A stretch of DNA of 15,584 nt from Chrysochromulina parva. Its lineage: Eukaryota; Haptophyta; Prymnesiales; Chrysochromulinaceae. Positions within the stretch are counted from its first letter, which is position 1, and every line of letters starts with the position of its first letter. Where the stretch lies: the NCBI GenBank assembly GCA_002887195.1, contig PJAB01001301.1, positions 1-15,584 on the forward strand, read 5' to 3'. Below the pieces are notes generated by a model. The model was not told the DNA's origin, did not search any database, and saw only the letters and a list, made by a program, of their open reading frames with translations. A program made the position numbers and the translations under genes. Shown here one piece after another: positions 1 through 9,500 of this stretch.

Positions 1-540
1 CTTGAGGTGCACCTGCCCGAAGCGATACCAGGTCTGGCCTGCAACCCGCCAACGTGAAAACGTGTAGCGAGCGCCCATCTCAATAGTGTAGGAATATGGC
101 AATGGTTGGTAGTTCGGTCCAGCAAAGTCGATGGAATTACCAAGTGGGTTTGAGGCCGTGCCATCAAAGGGAGCCGTGATCGTGCACAGGTTGTACTGGC
201 AAGCATAGGACACCAGCGGCGAATACTGTGGTACGGTCCAGCTCGAGCCAGACCCTGAATAGTATGTGATACCGTTGACAGTGCTCACAGCAAGGAGGGG
301 CGGCGGCGGCGACGATGACGGTGGCGGCGGCGAGCTCTGGGCACGAGGCCCGCAATCCGAGCAGTCGGTGCCGTACTGGCAACCAGTGTACGCGGCGCCG
401 GGTCCGCCGTCATCGCAGTAGCCATCCGAGCCCCAAATGGGGGTACCGATGCACTCGTTGGTGCATTGCCCCACCGTGCCGCTCAGCTGAAGGAGGAGCA
501 GCACAATGAGAGTTTGTTTCCTCAGCAAGCCTCGACTCAT
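1..540 (-). CDS. Secreted cysteine-rich protein, 5' part only (runs off the left edge)
   Basis: An open frame of 180 codons runs from ATG at 540-538 to the window edge without a stop, so the C-terminus lies outside. Residues 1-24 look like a signal peptide: basic MSRGLLRK, then a Leu/Ile/Val core, with likely cleavage after GTVG. Next comes a compact Cys module with C26, C30, C42, C54, C60 and C63, including SDGYCDDGGPGA and GTDCSDCGPR. A Pro/Ser linker follows (residues 69-82), then an aromatic- and Tyr-rich region with two more Cys that I cannot assign. I recall this C-D-D-G-G-P-G module from secreted or surface proteins of marine algae; its function is not established to my knowledge. The protein is inferred to enter the secretory pathway. 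No intron is needed in the visible part. The start is chosen because the signal peptide begins there, although its -3 base is T rather than a purine. Confidence 0.72.
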   Translation of the reverse strand, partial: MSRGLLRKQTLIVLLLLQLSGTVGQCTNECIGTPIWGSDGYCDDGGPGAAYTGCQYGTDCSDCGPRAQSSPPPPSSSPPPPLLAVSTVNGITYYSGSGSSWTVPQYSPLVSYACQYNLCTITAPFDGTASNPLGNSIDFAGPNYQPLPYSYTIEMGARYTFSRWRVAGQTWYRFGQVHLK

Positions 541-1105
541 GGAGCAGAGAGGGCCAACAAGGCCCATGTGGTCAGAACTCAAGCGGAGCATCCGCGCTCT
601 TCGTGAATTTGAATCGGCGGGTCCCTTCTGACCCTTCACGTTCACGTTCAGTTTCAGTTTCAGTTTCTTCGCGGTCCTACCAGGCTCACTCCACGTTCAC
701 GTGCACGTTTATTTGTCAACTCGGCAGACGCACAACCACCGGTCCCCGTGCTCGCCTTCGCTTTGCACAGGAAAAATGGTCAGCAAAATCAAGAGTCTTG
801 GCTCTTGCCGGTTGTATGAGTGAAATTTAGGTGTTCTGAGCTGCGCGCGCGCGTTACACAATTAGGAGGCATATTGGCCTGCTGCCCGGAACAGAAGTGG
901 GCCCTGGGGACAGGCCACACGCGCCAGTGTTGGCTTGGCCTGAGAGGAACAGAGGTAGGGATTTCGTGGTGAGTCCACAGTGTATGCTGTCATAATCTAA
1001 AGTGCTGATTCGTCGGTGGCTGCGGGGCCGGCATGCGCGGGGCGCAGTCCTCCAGTCCTCAGTCCATGCAGACGGCGGCGAGCTACACACGTGCGCGTCT
1101 TGCTC
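541..1105. other. Intergenic region between the secreted-protein gene and the guanylate kinase gene
   Basis: This 565-bp stretch is upstream of the secreted-protein gene (minus) and downstream of the guanylate kinase stop (minus). It should therefore hold the promoter and 5' UTR of the former and the 3' UTR of the latter. I see a hexamer run at 635-667 and a short GC alternation near 842-853. The short open frames here have no protein-like composition. I could not identify a TATA box or a clear polyadenylation signal. Confidence 0.6.
635..667. repeat. Hexamer tandem repeat (TTCACG x2, TTCAGT x3)
   Basis: Five consecutive 6-bp units plus half a unit: two TTCACG, then three TTCAGT, then TTC. 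It lies about 95 bp upstream of the secreted-protein start codon, so it falls in its promoter or 5' UTR. A related TTCACGTGCACGT string lies nearby (around 694-706). A regulatory role is possible, but simple slippage is just as likely. Confidence 0.7.
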
Positions 1106-3366
1106 CTATGCTTCAACAGTTGCAGCTGCACCCCGTAGGATGTTCTGATGATGAGCCGCTGGCGAGAGCCCCTTGGCAACCAGCCCCTTGGCCATGCTTT
1201 TGGACCGAATGCGCGCATTGATCGCCTCCACCTCGCCAGCACTGACCTTCATTTGTGGGCCCCAGTTTGTGGAGGCCGAGCTGTAGAGCTTAGCACGGGC
1301 CACTGCTGCCGCCGCCGGCGGCGGCGACGGCGGCGGCGGCTCGGGCGTGTGGGCGACCTTAGGCTGCGGCGCCGGGCCCGTTGCGGCTGCCAGGGCGGCG
1401 GCGTTGCCAGCTGAGCCCGCCGACGCTTGTGCTGGCGCTGGCGTGGGCGCCGGCGGCTTCGTCAGTGTCGCCTCGCCTGCCTCGCGGAGGTCCATACGCG
1501 CTATGAACCTCTCCTCGTCGTCCACAACCACGCGCTCGGGGGTCTTGCGATGGCGATGCTTGTGCTTCCGCTGCAGTACTTGGGAGGGTGCAGCGGCGGT
1601 GGCGGCGGCAGCGGGCGATGCGGCGGGTGGCGCTGGCGCCCAACACGGCGATGGAGCCCAACACGTCGCAGGGGCGGTGGCGGCGGGATGAGCCCTCGCA
1701 GTAGCCGCGCCAAAGACGACCTCCTTGAGCCTAGCGTACGCACCCTCAAGATCGTCGTTGATGATCACCGCATCATAAAAGCCCGAGAGCTCGAGAGATG
1801 CCATCTCCTTTTGGGCGGCCCCGAGCCGCAGGCTGATCTGCTCGTCGGTCTCGGTGCTGCGCCCACGAAGGCGCTTCTCGAGCTCGCTCATGGAGGGCGG
1901 CGCGATGAAGATGAAGAGCGCGTCCAGGCTCGTCTTCTTGACCAGCGTCGCGCCCTGCACGTCGATATCGAGCACGCACGTCTTGCCGGCATCGGAGACG
2001 GCCCGCACGCCAGCGTAGGAGGTGCCGTAGACGTGGCTGTGTACACGCGCGTACTCAACGAACTCGCCCCTCGCAATCATCGCCTCCATCTCCGCCGGCT
2101 CCACAAAGTAGTAGTGCACGCCATGCTGCTCCCCCGGTCGAGGCGCGCGCGTCGTATGGCTCACAGAGAAGCCAAATTGGTCGGGATGGTCATTGAGCAG
2201 CCGGCCGATCAGGGTGCCCTTGCCAACGCCGCTGGGGCCGCACACGACTACTGGCCGCTTGCGATGCTCCTCTGACGGAACTGACGGAACTGGCCGCTTG
2301 GGATGCTCCATTCCACCGCCCTCGTCGCCGCCCTCGCCGCCTCCCTCGCCGCCGCCCTCGCTGACGTGGCGGTTCTTCCGACGCGGACGTTGCTGTTTCG
2401 GCGGCGGTGCTCTACAGAAAGCCCCGACGCCCGCGAATGCCTGCGCGACAGAGGTCGCGGGGGCGGGACGGCCTGCCTGTGAGCTTGGCTCGTCAATGCT
2501 TGTCGCGACGGCTGCGCCGCCGGCGCGTGCTACGAGCAACTGCTCCTTGAACGCCTGCCGCTGTGCCTTCAATGCCACGACCTCGGCCTCCAGCATGCCT
2601 ACCTGTGGGGAGAGGGGAGAGGGGAGAGGACGCCGTGGTGAGCACTTGCATGCAGAGCCACCGCCTCCAGCAAGCCTACCTGGCTGCGCAGCTTGAGATT
2701 CTCGCTCTGAAGATACGAGTACATCTCGAGGAGCGTCCAAGGGCCGGCGCCTGCTTTGGGTGAGTCTCGCGCCGGGGCGTCCTGCACGGCCAATCGGCGC
2801 CTCGCCTCCACGCCGCCTTGGGTGGGACGCCTTGACGACACGGCTAGCCCACCGGCTGGCACGTGCTGGTGCCATGGACGCCAAGCCTCCGGCGTGCGGC
2901 TGATGTCTTTGGCGATGGCCGATGCCGGCAGCATTGTCTCTCCGGAGTCCGCGAGGCGCTGGAGCTCAGCCTCCTCTGCCTGCGCCGCGCGAAGCGCTCG
3001 CTCGAGCTCGCCAAGCCGCAGCTCCTTCCCAGTCACACGCCCTGGGTGTTCTCCGGAAAGCTGCCAGATTCTACTCCACCCGCTCGTCGACTTCAGGCCA
3101 TTCTTGATGTAAGATTCCTGGCACTCGAGTGCGTTGCGCGCCAATTCAACTCGAGTGCGCGCCGCGAGCAACGCCAGGTCGACTTCACTTTGTTCGGAAG
3201 ATCCTTGCGTGTGGTCTGCTGCTGCTGCCTTCGGCGCTGGGCTCGCGCCACGGCTAGCGTTGACAGTCGCCCAGTATTGAGCGAGCTCCTTGTCATGTTC
3301 CTCTTTTCGTCGCCTCCGCTCCTCCGCGGCCTCCGCCGACTCTTTTCGGCCCCACAACCACGGCAT
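1106..3366 (-). CDS. Guanylate kinase with long N- and C-terminal extensions (two exons)
   Basis: Two exons, 3366-2680 and 2602-1106, joined in phase 0 across a 77-bp GT-AG intron, give about 727 residues. Residues ~345-526 are a complete guanylate kinase domain (ATP + GMP to ADP + GDP). It shows the P-loop GPSGVGKGT (351-359), the GMP-site motif HTTRAPRPGE (378-387), YGTS (421-424), LDIDVQGA (440-447) and RLRGRSTETD (473-482). All key motifs are intact, so activity is likely. The domain alone is about 190 residues in ordinary enzymes. Here it is preceded by ~340 residues that are charged and probably coiled-coil near the start, then low complexity with a Gly/Glu run just before the kinase. 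It is followed by ~200 residues rich in Ala and Pro. A scaffold-type (MAGUK) reading is less likely because no PDZ or SH3 domain is visible and the P-loop is intact. The start is the first ATG after an in-frame stop at 3384-3382; its Kozak context is weak. Confidence 0.88.
2603..2679 (-). other. Guanylate kinase intron carrying the introner core
   Basis: On the minus strand it begins CAG|GTAGGC and ends CCCCACAG|GTAGGC, and it joins the two frames in phase 0 (...LKLRSQ|VGMLEAE...). Its 5' end is a copy of the downstream exon start: a 20-bp direct repeat lies at 2663-2682 and 2586-2605 with one mismatch, offset 77 bp, exactly the intron length. The interior holds TGCATGCAAGTGCTCACCAC (plus-strand 2635-2654), which is identical to the core of three introns in the neighbouring gene. 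Confidence 0.85.
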
Positions 3367-3587
3367 TGAACCGTCCAAATCCTATTCGAATCCACACACA
3401 AAATGTGCTGTGAAGAGTGTTTTGGCTTTCCCCTGACTCAAAAGGCTGACGCATGTCCAGCCGCATGGAAATTGTGATGGATTGCATGCCGTACATGAAA
3501 CCGTCGACCGCCCGCCCTTGCAATTTGCCGTCTGCTGTCACGAGACACCGCCTATCTGTCCTCGAGCGCATCCCACTCGCAGGCACG
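3367..3587. promoter_or_regulatory. Divergent intergenic region, likely shared promoter and 5' UTRs
   Basis: Only 221 bp separate the start codon of the guanylate kinase gene (minus) from the preferred start of the FN3/coiled-coil gene (plus). Both promoters and both 5' UTRs must fit here. The stretch at ~3380-3420 is locally more AT-rich than its surroundings. I recognise no specific factor site. If the coiled-coil gene starts at 3453 instead, only 86 bp remain. Confidence 0.5.
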
Positions 3588-6500
3588 ATGGCGCTGGCAT
3601 CATCCGAGTCGAGCACCATACCTCCGGTGATCATCACCTTCGTGCGTGCCAGCCCCAATTCGATCACGCTCGACTTCAGCCTCGGCGCGGCGCCCAAGCT
3701 GCGCTCCGGCGCGCAGCCGACACCACTGCAGGTCGCTTGCTTCGAGCTGCAGTGGCGGCTCGTGGCTGAGCCCGGCGAGAGGATCGGGCCGTCGCAAGAC
3801 TCGCCGTGGGAGGTCGCCTCGAGCACGCTCAAAAACTCGCGCTGCACCAAGGGTGGCCTCGCCGCGGGAGCCGCCTACGCCTTCCGCGCGCGCTGCTGCA
3901 ACACCGGCCAGTTCTGGGGCGCGCTCGGGCCGGAGACGGCGCCGCTGCGCACGCTCCTGCCCGAGCTCCCCGCCGACTGCTCCGAGTCGCTCAAGGTCCC
4001 CTCCAAGGTCCTCGCTGCACAGGCCGAGAAGGAGGCCGAGAGGGCACAGCGGGAGGCGGCAGAGCGGACGGCGCGCGACAGTGCGGCCCATGCAGAGCGC
4101 GTGCAGCACGAGCACGCGATGCAGCGCGTGCGCAAGGCAGAGAGCGCGGCGCTCGCGTACGAGCACACGGCCGAGCGAATCATCACCCAGGCCATCGAGC
4201 AGTGCGGCGCACACGCTAAGCGCTCCTTATACGAACGCGCGGAGAAGCGGGTGGGAACTGTGCGGTTCGAGCTGCAAGAGGAGGTGGGCGCCACTCCACT
4301 GATGGCCTCTGAAGGCCTCTGAAGGCCTCTGAAGGCCTCTGGTGGCCTCTGGTGGCCTCTGATGACCTCTGATGGCCGTTGAGCTGCACAAGACGCGTGC
4401 ACAATCCCTCCTCCATCGCCTCAGGTCAAGGCTGCAGAGAACACCGCCCTCGATGAGGTCCTCTCGACAATACGCGTCAGCGACATGGGCGGCGGCGAGA
4501 GTGGCGATGGACGCAGCAGCGAGGGCGAGGGCGGCGTCGATGCCGCCGCCGAAACCACCTCCATCGTGTCGAGCGTGGCGGCTGCAGCCGACTTTCATAC
4601 CAACACCATGAAGAAGATCGAGGCGGCCAAAGCTCAGGTGCGCTCGCAGCCCATCTTGGCATGCATGCCCCTCAGATGCTCGCAGCCCCTTGCATGCATG
4701 CCCCTCGCATGCTCGCAGCCCCTCGCATGCATGCCCCTCAGATGCCAGCGGCCCCTTGCATGTACCTTGCATGCGCGGACCTGCCGCATGCATGCATGCA
4801 TCCCAAGGCCACCCGCAGCCCATTTTTGCATGCATGCATGCCAAGGCCACCCCTAAGCCTCCCGCCTGCAGGTGAACAAGCAGTTCCTCGGAGTGCTTGA
4901 GAAGCGTCTGGCTTCTGATGGCCTCTGATGAGCTCCCTTGTTGCCTCCCTCATTGTATGCAGGTGAACAAGCAGTTCTTCGGAGTGCTTGAGAAGCGTCT
5001 TGCCAGTGCGTGCGCCACAGCGCTTGACGAAATCGAAGCGGATGTGGACACGATGCTTCAGCAGCATCTGCGGCAAGCTCGGCGAGAGCTGTTGGCCGCC
5101 GCGCCAATGGTAGGGCACACGACGAGCTTGGCGGCGGAGGGGCACGAGAGGGACGTCGCCGTGCGCCATGCCATCGAGCTTGGTCTTCTCGCGTCTCTCC
5201 GGCAGGCCCTAAATAGGCAGGCCCGCATCGACGGCGGCGAGGGCGGCGAGGACAGCGAGGGGAACGGCGGCGGCCAGGGTGAGGGCGCCCTCCGCCCGCG
5301 TGCAGGCGGGTCGGGCGCCAAGAGCGAACTGCCCACAACGGCGCTCCCGACGCCCACGACGGCGCTCACTCTGCCCACGACGGCGCTCGAGCTGCCCACG
5401 ATGGCGCTCCCAGTGCCCACGACGGCGCTCGAGCTGCCCACGACGGCGCTCGAGCTGCCCACTCGCCTCGAATCGGACTTCAAACTCGTCGAGGCGCTGC
5501 AGCCGCACTCGCTGCGGCTCGATCGCGTGCTCACGAGGGCGCTCGAGGCGACGGAGACGCGCGCACTGCAGCGGCAGCGCTCAACGGTGGCAGAGGCGTG
5601 GCTGCAGTGCGAGGCCCTCCGCTCAATTGACCTTGCGGCCGTGCGTAGGGAGGCCGCCCTCGCGACCCACGAGCAGCAGATGCAGGCAAGCCCCTCGCCC
5701 TCGCCTCGCCAATGCCAATCGACCCTCACTGCGTGATTGCCCTTCCATTCGACCCTCCCTGCGTGATTGCCCTTTCAATCGACCCTCACTGCGTGCCCTC
5801 CGACTGCCCTCTAATCACCACGGATGAGCTCGTCTGATTAGATGTGATGAGAGATGAGCTCGTCTGAGCTCGTACGGCAGGTGATTGCCCTCTAAGCACC
5901 GCGGATGCGCTCGTATGGCAGGTGAAGCGCGCCAAGAGTGCGGCGCTCCAGAATCTCTTCGAAGGCGACTCGTTCAATGAGACGTCCCAGGTCGTCCTCG
6001 GGGCGGAGGTGGCGATGGCCGCCGAGCTCGCGGGCGCTGCGCTCGCCGAGGCGCACGCCATCGACGCGCGTTGTGAGGGCTTCGAGGGCGTCTGGCTCGA
6101 CGACCAAGCCGAAGGAGTGGGCGTGGGCGCGTCGGACGGTCCCGTCGCCTCGTCGAGTGTAACGTCGAGTGTAACGTCGAGGGCGGCTCAGCCGCCCAGC
6201 ACGACGCCCAGCACGAGCGGCAAGGGTGGTGGCAGCGTCGCTGCCCGTGCAGCCGCAGAGCTCAGCACCAAATTAGGAAAGCCATCCGACGGTTTCACAG
6301 CCTCTGCACAGGATGTGGGGAACTCGGCCCTAGCTGTGGGGAACTCGGCCCTAGCCGCCACAGGCCCGTCACGCGCGCCCACGACGGCGCTGCTCCAGCT
6401 GCATCCGGCGAAGCTGGCAAGCTTGCTCAGCCTCTAATGACCCTAATTGCCTCTGATGGCCTCTAATGACCCTAATTGCCTCCCTCATCAGGCAAGCCTG

Positions 6501-9500
6501 CTCAGCCTCACGGGCGCCTTCGGAGAGGACGAGCAGGGCCTATCCGGGGCAGTCGAGAGGGCGGTACAGTCGGCGCGGGCGATAGGGCTGCATAGGCTGC
6601 CCGAGGCGGCGCGTGCTGTCATACTGCGCCGCGCCCTGCAGACGGTCATCAAGGAGGCCATCCACTGGGCACGGATCCAGTTCGATCGGAAAGCACTCAG
6701 CGAGCGAAGGCTGGTGCCCTCCGATGGACAGGACGGCCTCGCCCAAGACGGCGTCGCCGCTACCGTGTCCATGGAGGCTGCTGGCACCGCCGTCGACCTC
6801 GACCTTCCTGATTCCATTCGCGTCATCGGACTCGACTCGCCGCGAGACGCCTATGCCACTCGCTCCATTGTGAACGCGGTCGGTGCAGTCGTGCGTGCGA
6901 TGGTCTCGGCGTCAGGCGGTGTGGATGCATCTGCGGCCTTTGAGTCCACTGTGGCGTCGGGTGACGGTGCGCGTGCGTCGCGTGAGCGTCATGAGCCTGA
7001 CACAATCGCCCGATGCCCTCTCGCATTGCCTTTGAGTGGCTCTGAGGAGCTCTACTATTGCCCTCGCAATGCCTCTGATGACCTCTGATGACCTCTGATG
7101 GCCCATTGGGATGGTAGGTGCGCGCACATGGCACCAACACCTCGCATGGGCCACCAGTCAGATCGCCACCGCCTTCGCCACGCTGCACCAGGACGAGTTA
7201 GCGTCCGCACGCGCGGAATGGATGGCCAACGTCGAGGCAGAGCGCCAGGCAGCGGCGTTGTCGCACCAGCAGCGTTACGACCAGTCGCTTGCGAACGTGT
7301 TGCACGACGCGGCGGCTCAGGCGGAGCGCCGCCAGGCGAAAGCCGTTGACGAGGCAGTGGAGCACGTACGCTCGCAGCGGGAGATGCTCATCCTCTGAGC
7401 GCGTCTGAGTGCACTTGAGTGCGCTTGAGTGCGCTTGAGTGTGCTTGAGTGTGCCTGCTTGCGTCTGAGTGCGCCTGAGTGCGCCTGCCTGCCTGCCTCC
7501 ATATCCCTTGCATGCATTCCCCTCGCATGCTCGCAGCCTCCTGCATGCATGCCCCTCAGATGCCTCCCTCCGTATCCCTCCGCAGGTCCGCTCGCTAAGG
7601 GAAGATGAGAAGCGCGCGGCGGTGGATGAAGGAGTGCGACTGGCACTCGAGGAGGCTCACAGCAGATACGAAGCTACGATGCAGCACGAGGTGCGACGGG
7701 CAGCACAGGAGGCGTTTGAGAAGGGCAAGGCTGCGATCACGCGCTCCGCGGATCGAGCGATGCTCGCCGCCGCGCATCAGCGCGCGCTCGACGAGGCACG
7801 TGGTGAGGTCGCAGCCGAGCTCGCCGCCGCCGTCGCCGCCGCCGCGCACTCCAAGTCGGAATATGAGAAGCTTGAGCAGTCCATAGGCGAGCTCGCCTGA
7901 GGAGGAGCTCTGTGATGACCCCTTTGATGGCCACCTTTGATTGCCTTTGTTTGCGAGTCCAACCTAACCGGAGTGCCACACCATCAGGCCTCATCAAGGA
8001 AGAGTCGAAGCTCGCCGCTCGCGAGGCCATCGCGCGTGCGGTGCCGATGCAGCGCCAGGCGACGCAGTCCCACATCGACGAGCTGCTCGCCGCCGAGCGC
8101 TCTCGTCTCGAGATTGCATCTCGGGAGGCCCTGCGGATGCAGAGTGAGAGGCTCCAGGTACGCTGATTGCCACACTGATGACCTGCCTTGCATGCAAGTG
8201 CTCACCACAACGCTCTCGAGGCTCCAGGCCGAGGCGAACAAGCGCGTCGCGGCGGTGCGCGCCGAGTCGAGCGCGCAGGCCGAGGCGATGGCGAGTGCAT
8301 CAGCGCGGGCGATGCTCGAGGCCGCTCGGGAGGACGCGAGACGTGAGGAGAGGATCCATGCCGTCAACCTCGCGCGCCAGGAGGTGCGGGAGGCGCTCGA
8401 GGCCGAGCGCGCGCGCGCCGCGATCGAGCGATCCGAGGCCGTGAAGCTCGCCCTAGCAGCGGAGGATCGCCGGCGGGGGGCCGAGGTGAGCAAGGTGGCG
8501 GTGACAGCCGTACTCGAGCAGTCAGCAGGGCACGCTCGCTCGGTGGAGGCGATGGCGGCCGCGCAGCTGCGCCGCGCGCTCGAGCAGGTACGCTGATTGC
8601 CACTGATGACCTGCCTTGCATGCAAGTGCTCACCACAGCGCGCTCGAGCAGGCGGAACTGCGTCACAAGCTGCAGCAGAAGCAGGCGGTGCATGAGGCCG
8701 TGCAAGAGGCGCTCGAGCGTCGCAAGAGGGCCGAGGAGCAGTCGGTTGCGGCGATGGTGGCGGCCGCGCTCGAAGCGGCGACCCAACGGCATGTGGCGCA
8801 GACACAGGCGGCCGTGCGGGAAGCGGAGGCCAAGGTGTGTGATCGCCTCTCTAAGCGCCTCTCCGATTGCCTCTCTGATCGCTTCCCTGATCGCCTCTGA
8901 TCGCTTCTCTCTGATCGCTTCCCTGATGACGTCTGAGTGCCCCTGAGTGGCGCAGGTGCGGGCTTCAATCGAGGCGGCCCAGCGCGAGGAAGCCGCCCGG
9001 CTTCGAGAGGAAGCGAAGGCGGAGGCTCTCGCCCTGATCAAGCCACAGCTGCAGCGTCAGCAGGCGGTTGAGATTGCGATTCGGGAGGCGGAGGAGCGCG
9101 CTCGGGATCGCGAGCGGCAGCTGGCGTCGCAGGTGCAGGCCTGATTGCGTCTGATGAGCCCTGATGACCTCCGAGTGTCCTCTGATGAGGCAGCTGGCGT
9201 CGCAGGTGCGATCGCAGATTGGGGAGTCGCCTGACGAGCCCTGATGAGCACTGATGAGCACTGACGAGCACTGATGAGCCCTGAGGAGCCCTGATGAGCC
9301 CTCTCGTCGCAGGTGCAAGTGCGGATTGGAGAGCTCGCGATGGAGATTGCGGAGCAGCCTAAGGCCGTCCAGGTGCGATAAAGGGATTGCAAATGATGAC
9401 CGCTGATGACGACTGATGACGGAAGATGACGGCTGAGTGTCGTGACCCCATTTGCCATTGGTCAAATGTTACCATATTAGGAAGCCACGCGTCGGGCGGT

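Noticed and set aside
1427..2275. Plus-strand open frame (282 codons) over the kinase
   Set aside because: It is the antisense shadow of the guanylate kinase exon, whose motifs on the minus strand are unmistakable.
3376..3378. TTG as a start for the guanylate kinase
   Set aside because: Non-ATG starts are rare in nuclear genes, and an in-frame ATG lies four codons downstream.
3453..3587. Alternative N-terminal extension of the coiled-coil protein from ATG 3453
   Set aside because: The start context is poor (C at -3, T at +4), the extension is not domain-like, and ATG 3588 has strong context directly before the FN3 domain. Not excluded.
4872..4909. Extra exon inside intron 2
   Set aside because: It has no usable donor at its 3' end and reads into a stop; including it would duplicate VNKQF...LEKRL. 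It is better explained as a fossil duplicate.
8638..8651. Acceptor at CACCACAG in intron 9 (and the same site in intron 15)
   Set aside because: It would retain 13 nt (28 nt in intron 15) and break the reading frame; the AG at the end of the duplicated exon segment fits.
9386..9436. C/D-box snoRNA in intron 12 (TGATGA near the 5' side, CTGA near the 3' side)
   Set aside because: The TGATGA and CTGA strings are products of the decamer repeat found in most introns; no terminal stem or guide region stands out.
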